From Monoplex corrugatus (taxonomy: Eukaryota; Mollusca; Gastropoda; Littorinimorpha; Ranellidae): DNA of 64,000 bases. The notes under the pieces were generated by a model. That model ran no database searches and was not told where the DNA came from. It saw only the letters and a list, made by a program, of their open reading frames with translations. The position numbers were made by a program, and so were the translations under genes. Below are positions 57,326 to 64,000 of the stretch, one piece after another (positions within the stretch are counted from its first letter, which is position 1; the number at the start of each line of letters is the position of its first letter). The stretch spans positions 55,799,252 to 55,863,251 of the forward strand of contig JAPXFY010000026.1 in assembly GCA_030674185.1 (NCBI GenBank), in the 5' to 3' direction.

Positions 57326-57540
57326 CATAGGCAGACACCACACCCATCTGATAACACCCATTATGGTCCATAGGCAGACACCACACCTTTCTGATAACAC
57401 CCATTATGGTCCATAGGCAGACACCACACCCATCTGATAACACCCATTATGGTCCATAGGCAGACACCACACCTTTCTGATAACACCTATTATGGTCCAT
57501 AGGCAGACACTACACCTATCTGATGACACCCATTATTGTC
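57317..57540. repeat. 43-bp tandem repeat, 5 units, with alternating variants
   Basis: Unit ATTATGGTCCATAGGCAGAC plus ACCACACC...TCTGATAACACC. Units 1 and 3 carry CCATCTGAT, units 2 and 4 carry CTTTCTGAT, and unit 5 is intermediate, suggesting duplication of an 86-bp dimer. Unrelated to the 43-bp unit at 1-597. Confidence 0.93.
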
Positions 57541-57724
57541 CGTAGGCACCGAAGAATTTGTTGCCAAGTTACGTGAAGGTGGCAGACGATACCGAACTTG
57601 AAGTCACCATGAGAATAATGTACGAAAGGCCACAGAAAATTTGAGGCAGGCAAATTTTGAAAGGCTGGGATAATTCATGAAAAGTGGAGTGATAATAATG
57701 ACAGTATGGAGCTTTGTGTTGGAT

Positions 57725-57885
57725 TGAGAATGAATTGTACGGCTGTGTTTTGAATTATATATCGGTGTTGACCAGAATGAGAATGCATTATACGGCTGTG
57801 TTTTGAATTATATCTCGGTGTTGACCAGAATGAGAATGCATTATACGGCTGTGTTTTGAACTTCCTATTTCGGTGTTGACCGGAG
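57725..57885. repeat. 53-bp tandem repeat, 3 units
   Basis: A unit with ACGGCTGTGTTTTGAATTAT and CTCGGTGTTGACCAGAATGA, repeated with few changes. Confidence 0.93.
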
Positions 57886-58675
<790 letters not shown>

Positions 58676-59274
58676 TGGCTTTGTTGGCAGTAGGTCAAAA
58701 CTTCCTGTTTTCCCTTGTGTGTTACAGGAGTGTTGATCAGTTGGCAGGTTTGCTTAAGTTTAATCTGCTCGAGTCCGGGTACATGCTCAAGTGGTCTACG
58801 AAACCTATACTTCGCAACAATTGATAGGAATCAGATCGAAGTTATGCTTCAGTTAAAAACATCTGCTGCAAAAAGGGCACGTACATTAGCACTCTTTGTC
58901 TCTGTAGTCAATACAATCTGATGCACACAGTATAATGACTACCTCCACATGGATACAGACTACATCACACCGGCATACAACATCTAATCAAGTAAAAACA
59001 AGCGTTATAATTCATTTTTTGTGTTTTTTCTGGTTTGTATTCGCTTGAACGTTGATAGTAACTTTCATCAGAAATCAATTGCAGGTTCTCTTTAATTAGG
59101 TAGTGAATACAGCTTGTTGTACATACGTAGCATAATCAACTTCCATTGTTGATCGAGAAATTTCCAGAACAGCAATGGTTTAAAAATAAGAAAGTTGTAG
59201 AAGCACTCACGATCCACACACAGCAAAACTTCAGCTTGGGTCAGTCACTATACCCCATCAAGTTATCAAAGTCA

Positions 59275-59347
59275 GCCGGAATAGCTCAGTGGGGAGAGCG
59301 TTAGACTTAAGATCTGAAGGTCCCTGGTTCAATCCCGCGTTACGGCG
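59275..59347 (+). tRNA. tRNA-Phe-like sequence with TAA anticodon (probable pseudogene)
   Basis: A 73-base cloverleaf: acceptor GCCGGAA/TTACGGC with one mismatch (5:68), D arm AGCTCAGTGGGGAGAGC, anticodon stem TTAGA/TCTGA, loop CTTAAGA, and T arm CCTGG-TTCAATC-CCGCG with one clear mismatch (50:64). A and B boxes are good. The body is that of eukaryotic tRNA-Phe (about eight differences from the animal sequence as I recall it), but the loop reads TAA where Phe has GAA. There is no T-run terminator just downstream. It is most likely a pseudogene or the head of a SINE. Confidence 0.7.
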
Positions 59348-59403
59348 AGGAACATAATCCGGCGGTTGACACTTTTATCACAGTTAGGTCAGTCATTGTA
59401 GTT

Positions 59404-59730
59404 AACCCTTTGACCCCCGCACCCTGTCCACCAGCATCCAGCATTGTCAACCATACTAGCAAAGCAAACACGTAACCCTTTGACTCCCACACCCTGTCCA
59501 CCAGCATCCAGCATTGTCAACCATACTAGCAAAGCAAAAACGTAACCCTTTGACTCCTACACCCTGTACACCAGCATCCTGCATTGTCAATCATACTAGC
59601 AAAGCAAAATCTTAACCCTTTGACCCCACACCCTGTCCACCAGCATCCTGCATTGTCAACCATACTAGCAAAGCAAAAACTTAACCCTTTGACTGCCGCA
59701 CCCTGTCCACCAGCATCCTGCATTGTCAAC

Positions 59731-59733
<3 letters not shown>
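59404..59733. repeat. 70-bp tandem repeat, about 5 units
   Basis: Unit AACCCTTTGACTCCCACACC, CTGTCCACCAGCATCCTGCA, TTGTCAACCATACTAGCAAA, GCAAAAACGT with spacing 70, 70, 70 and 69. It ends directly at a GT microsatellite. A diverged solo copy is at 26424-26520. Confidence 0.92.
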
Positions 59734-59775
<42 letters not shown>

Positions 59776-59785
59776 GTGTGTGTGT

Positions 59786-59837
<52 letters not shown>

Positions 59838-59855
59838 GTGTGTGTTGTGTGCGTG
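59733..59855. repeat. (GT)n microsatellite
   Basis: GT repeats with a few CGTG and TATG interruptions. Confidence 0.97.
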
Positions 59856-59989
59856 CGTTGCTTCGATTCCGTGGATGACCGACGAATTTGTCTTTTATGA
59901 TGTTGAATATTGTTATTGTTGTGAGGTGTGAGTGTGATTGTATGCATAGCCAAAACATTTTCCTTGTGTCTGTGCACTGGGCTAAAATA

Positions 59990-60050
59990 AAATCTTGTTA
60001 TCTTGTTATCTTGTTATCTTATTATCTTGTTATCTCGTCTCACACAGACA
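59990..60050. repeat. CTTGTTAT short tandem repeat
   Basis: About five copies of a 9-base ATCTTGTTA-type unit. Confidence 0.85.
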
Positions 60051-60477
60051 AGATAACTCACTCACTACCTTTGTGCATACATTATATCCTACACACAGAC
60101 GGCAGCTCGACCCACACGGCTAACAAAAGGAACTGACTCTACGTCTCATCAATGTGGCAGGCAGAACTGTAACATGCCTGAACTTTACCCATGCCAGGGT
60201 CATCTGGTCAGCTCTACCAGTATCGCCTAGCAACCATTCACAGAGTTCCTCTTAAATCCCTCAACACAGAATTCGCAGTTGTTGCCCTTGAAACAAGTAA
60301 CTAACTGAAACTCGTTTCCACAGAAAGGGAGCTAGGAAGCCAGCAATTTACAACTGTTGACAAAAAATTCAAAGGTTTCATTTTAGGACGTGGTCCATTC
60401 ATTATTAGAAAATGAGAAAAAGAAAAAGAAAACAGCAGAATTCCCGTTCGTCACGACTAAGTATTCTCAGTATCCCG

Positions 60478-60568
60478 AACACACATAACCACACACACAC
60501 CACGCACACACGCACACACACACACACACACACCACACACACACACACACACGCACGCACACACACAA

Positions 60569-60620
<52 letters not shown>

Positions 60621-60660
60621 ACACACACACGGAGTGAGAGAGGGAGGAAGAGGGAGAGAC

Positions 60661-60701
<41 letters not shown>

Positions 60702-60955
60702 CGGGCAAGCATAATGATGAAAATAATAACAGTATACATACATGTTGAAGACAGATGACATTCATGTATGGCAATGTGCTTTCTCTGAGGAAAGAGGTCT
60801 GCATGTTATGCTGACCCCCCCCCCCCCACACACACACGTACACACACACTCATACACACACTGACATACACACACACATACACACACACATGCCTACATG
60901 CACACATACATACAATCACACGCAATACATACATATGAACATAACTATATACATA
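60478..60955. repeat. (CA)n and (GA)n microsatellites
   Basis: CA-rich at 60478-60630, GA at 60632-60703, poly(C) and CA at 60816-60960, with a short unique spacer. Confidence 0.95.
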
Positions 60956-61034
60956 CATACGTGAGATAACACATTCCTTCATACGTAACTGTATATAATG
61001 ATACTACATACACACCTATGATCCTATGTACGTG

Positions 61035-61750
61035 CTACAGCTGGAAGCTGTCCGTGGTAATTCCCATCATTAAGGAAGGCAAATCTAGGTCATTTAGTAA
61101 CAGTTCCAGACCAATAGCTTTAACTTCCCATACTGGGAAACTGATGGAACTTATTCCAAACTGGTTGTTTCATTGTTGTGACAAAAATTATACCGGTACA
61201 CCAAGCAGGATTTAAGAAAGGGCGATGTACCACAGATCATTTAGTAAAACCTACAGATCAGATCAAAAGAGATTTTTTCGTAGAAAAAGTATTTTGGCTA
61301 CGTTTTTGAAGAAGAAGAAGAAAAAGAAGAAGAAGGCATATGATACTGTGTGGTATTCAAGACTGTTTTATATATTAAAGAGCGTCAGTATGATTGGGAA
61401 AATGTATTGTTATACTAATTTTTTTTTAATCCTATAACTCTATATGTATAAGATCGTGAATTGTGTAATCTTCATTGAAATATGTTGATGTGGGCATACC
61501 TCATGGATCAGTCATAGCCCCCATACTGTTTGATGTACTTATTCATGATTTACCAAAATGTTTCAAAGATCACTAATGTAATACAGCATGCGGGTGATCT
61601 TGTCATTTGGACTGATACAACTCTGCAGAAAAAAAATAACAAAAGAACGATTGACCATGTACAAAATCTTAACCAGTGTGAACTTGACAGCCTAAGTACT
61701 TACATGAAAGACCATGGTCTGGAGATTTCGGGTGAAAGACATATGCTTTC
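61035..61750 (+). mobile_element. I-like LINE remnant, left part, same family as 48876-51835
   Basis: SVVIPIIKEGKSRSFSNSS, RPIALTSHTGKLMEL, and later KAYDTVWYSRLFYILKSVS align with KSIVIPILKTGKSKTDKNS, RPIALTSHTSKLMER and KAYDQVWHKRLLFKLKSVG of the intact copy. A (GAAGAA)n expansion at 61307-61333 replaces the DVK part. Several frame breaks. Confidence 0.85.
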
Positions 61751-61754
61751 ATAT

Positions 61755-62995
61755 GCTTTCAGTGGCTCAAGTCATATCTTAGTGGACGTACACAGTCTAT
61801 TACTGTTCAAGGTCTCTGCTCAAAGTCATCTCTCTTACTTTTTGGTGTTCCACAGGGATCTGTTTTAGGTCCCATTCTTTTCACTTTGTACACTCAGCCA
61901 CTCTCCTACATCATTCACAAACATCACTTTGACTATTACAATTTGCTGATGATACAGAACTACAGACAGCTGCAGTCCCTTCCAATTTCCAGTGCATTTC
62001 TCAGCAAACTGTGCTGTGTATCAGTGAGATAAAATCATGGATGAACAAAAACAGACTTAAGTTAAATGAGAATAAGACTGAACTTCCTGCCATCGGAGAC
62101 CATGTTCGTCTTTCTGAGATAAGGCCTAATCCTCTAACTCTCTCTTCTGAATTGGTGCCTTTTTCAATCCTCAGCAAAGTACTTGGGTATCCATCTTGAT
62201 GAGACACTGTCTTTGGACAAGCACATTTCTTCTGCTTTTTATCATCTCAGAAGAATCAGTTCAATTCGATCATATCTTTCTATAAATGACACAGCACGAC
62301 TTGTCGTGTCCTTTGTACTGTCAAGACTGGCTTATTGTAATGCAATTCTTGCAGGTCTCCCATCCTTTCTTATGAAGCGCCTTCAGAGGGTACAGAATAG
62401 TGCAGTTAGGCTGGTTTTCAGAAAGCGAAAGACCACCTCAGCAACCAGCCTATTGAAGCAGTTCGACTGGCTCCCTGTGGAAGCAAGAGTAGAATATAAA
62501 CTAACAACTCTGGCTTATCGGCATTTTGATGGTACCTTGCCTCTCCACCTCTCTTCTGTGCTTAAAACATACAAGCCTGAACGCAGTCTCAGGTCAAGCA
62601 ACAAGAAGCTTCTGGCAAAATCAAAATCAAAATACAAAACCATAGGACACCGAGCCTTCCGTTGCCAGGCCCCACTTGTCTGGAACGATCTGCCTTTTAC
62701 TCTCCGCTGTTCATCATCTCTCTCTTCTTTCAAGGCGGGCCTCAAAACTCATCTTTTTGATAAATACTACCAGTAATGAAACATGTGTTTGATCTTTCTG
62801 ATTCGGTAATGTATATGTTAGTACTTGCTTGCAACAGATGTGCTAGTGTGTGTGTTAGGGGAGGGGGGAGGGACTGGGAGTGGGGTTAGTATAATTGAAC
62901 ACTAGGCATAGGGCTGATTGGGAAAAATGAACTAATTAATGTAAAGCGCAGTGAATCTTTACCTATGTGTAGGAGAAAGGCGCTCTATAAAAGTC

Positions 62996-63034
<39 letters not shown>

Positions 63035-63055
63035 CATTATTATCATTTATTAACA
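61755..63055 (+). mobile_element. L2-like LINE, 5'-truncated, nested in the I-like LINE
   Basis: Decayed RT begins with the KSYLSGRTQSI and FGVPQGSVLGPILFTLYTQP motifs spread over frames (61760-61900), continues with a broken FADDTELQ box and the intact C-terminal frame, and ends with TGTAAAGCGCAGTGAATC, AAAGGCGCTCTATAAAAG and (ATT)n at 63000-63050. The I-like LINE resumes beyond. Confidence 0.87.
62183..62776 (+). pseudogene. L2-like reverse transcriptase C-terminus
   Basis: GIHLDETLSLDKHISSAFYH, LRRISSIRSYLS, LLKQFDWLPVEARVEYKLTT, FRCQAPLVWNDLPF and a KTHLFDKYYQ end. This is the same clade as 46346-47227 but a different subfamily. The catalytic part lies upstream in other frames. Confidence 0.87.
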
Positions 63056-63069
63056 ATGATGAAAACTGC

Positions 63070-64000
63070 AAAGCTTTTCCTATATAAAATTGGATGATAA
63101 CACGCTTGTTAATAAGCACAATGTCACATTTCTCGGAGTGTATTTAACACCAAAGTTGAATCAGAGACACCATATAGAATATTTGATGACAAAAGCCAAA
63201 AAAAGATTTAATTTCTTAAAAATAATTCACAAACAGTTCTGGACCCAAGACACTGACTCTATGTTCACCTAGCGATTCCTTTGGTTCGATCAAAACTGAT
63301 TTATGGAATACATTTTTATTCAAGAAAATAACAAATTGTAGAGAACAAAGCTATTCAATTGGCGCTCTGTGTGACTGTTCATACAAATACATTAAAATCA
63401 TATAATGAAAGAAACATATCACCGCTTATGGTGCAATGTGAATTAGCAGTATCAAAGTCTGTTATTAAAGATCTGTACATAAGGAGTTCAATTAAGAATG
63501 AATGACTGTTTAACTGAGAAACTGATTTGTTCCAGAAAGCTGGAAAATTGCATACTCTTCAGCCTATAGGAAATTTTGAAGATTAACTCCTGAGCAAAAA
63601 CAATATTGATGTAAATAACATTCCAGCGATGCCATTTATTCCTGGGAATTTAAAAAAAAACTCAATTTTTATATAGTCTTCTCTAATTTCAATAAAACAG
63701 AAGAAATACATATTTTAGTATCAGAAGTGAAATTTCATTTAACCGCTCATTATTTTAAACACCTGGAAGTTTTCACCGACGGTCTGCATTAGATAAAGCT
63801 GATATGGGGCTGGATCTGTTATTCCTGCTTTGATGTTTAAAAATCGTTTTACATAACAAAAGGCAGAGGAATCTTTATATCAGAATTATACAAAGTATTG
63901 AAGGCTTTTAACTATACTAACATTCTATCTTACGATATCTGCAATGTGTTATTTTGTGTTGATTATAAATCAGTGTTGCATAATTTAAAACGAGATGAAA
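63070..64000 (+). mobile_element. I-like LINE remnant, right part, running off the window
   Basis: VTFLGVYLTPKLNQRHHIEY, LMTKAKKRFNFLKII aligns with VKFLGVYITSKLSWNVHFDY of the intact LINE. Further on, HFKHLEVFTDG-like sequence near 63770 is the start of RNase H. Many stops. Confidence 0.82.

Overview
This is animal nuclear DNA, most likely from a mollusc and probably a gastropod. Introns interrupt the coding exons. About half of the window is retrotransposon debris from several clades, and it carries long CA/GT, GA and CT microsatellites and many minisatellites. The lineage call rests on repeat style and is an inference. There are no bacterial operons, CRISPR arrays or phage genes.

Host genes. 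(1) A minus-strand gene runs from 16525 leftwards and off the left edge. I rebuilt six coding exons by hand: 16525-14748, 13324-13225, 10951-10815, 9909-9544, 8939-8725 and 1064-827. Canonical splice sites and matching phases link them. The product has a charged RS/RD-rich N-terminus and two double-stranded-RNA-binding-like domains, and best resembles the NKRF/CDKN2AIP family. (2) A minus-strand RING-finger protein lies at 45334-43466. A 48-base first coding exon at 56040-55993 may belong to it, across a 10.7 kb intron full of repeats. (3) A THAP-domain exon at 21224-21440 (+) is broken by a frameshift.

Mobile elements. The largest intron of gene 1 (1065-8724) holds an old jockey/I-type LINE on the minus strand (about 7660 to 1150). 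A HERO/R2-like LINE with a restriction-like endonuclease sits inside it (plus strand, 4045-7325, ORF of 1051 codons) and ends in a tRNA-like sequence plus poly(A). Further right come a PIF/Harbinger DNA transposon with inverted ends and flanking CAG (22877-24195), an APE-type LINE with one nonsense codon (about 27000-31030), and two LINE 3' ends arranged as an inverted pair (32303-33200). These are followed by a decayed Ty3/gypsy element (33825-38366, minus), a tRNA-derived SINE with perfect 11-bp target duplications (42550-43091), an L2-like LINE (45819-47827), an RNase H-bearing I-like LINE with an intact 3' ORF (48876-51835), and a second L2-like copy nested in an I-like LINE at the right edge (61035-64000).

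Tandem and dispersed repeats. Main arrays are a 43-bp satellite at 1-597, a 37-bp satellite of about 40 units at 18655-20152, and a satellite with a 51-bp core at 45345-45815, 48215-48873 and 51836-52620 into which both central LINEs inserted. An unnamed repeat of about 450 bp occurs four times, always in the same orientation. Truncated 3' ends of an RTE-like LINE also occur four times.

The host genes show no functional link to one another. The most unusual points are the tRNA-like 3' end of the HERO-like LINE, the near-identical 430-bp blocks on both sides of the 3-kb LINE, paired base changes in the satellite hairpin, the frame break in exon 1 of gene 1, and a tRNA-Phe-like gene whose anticodon reads TAA.
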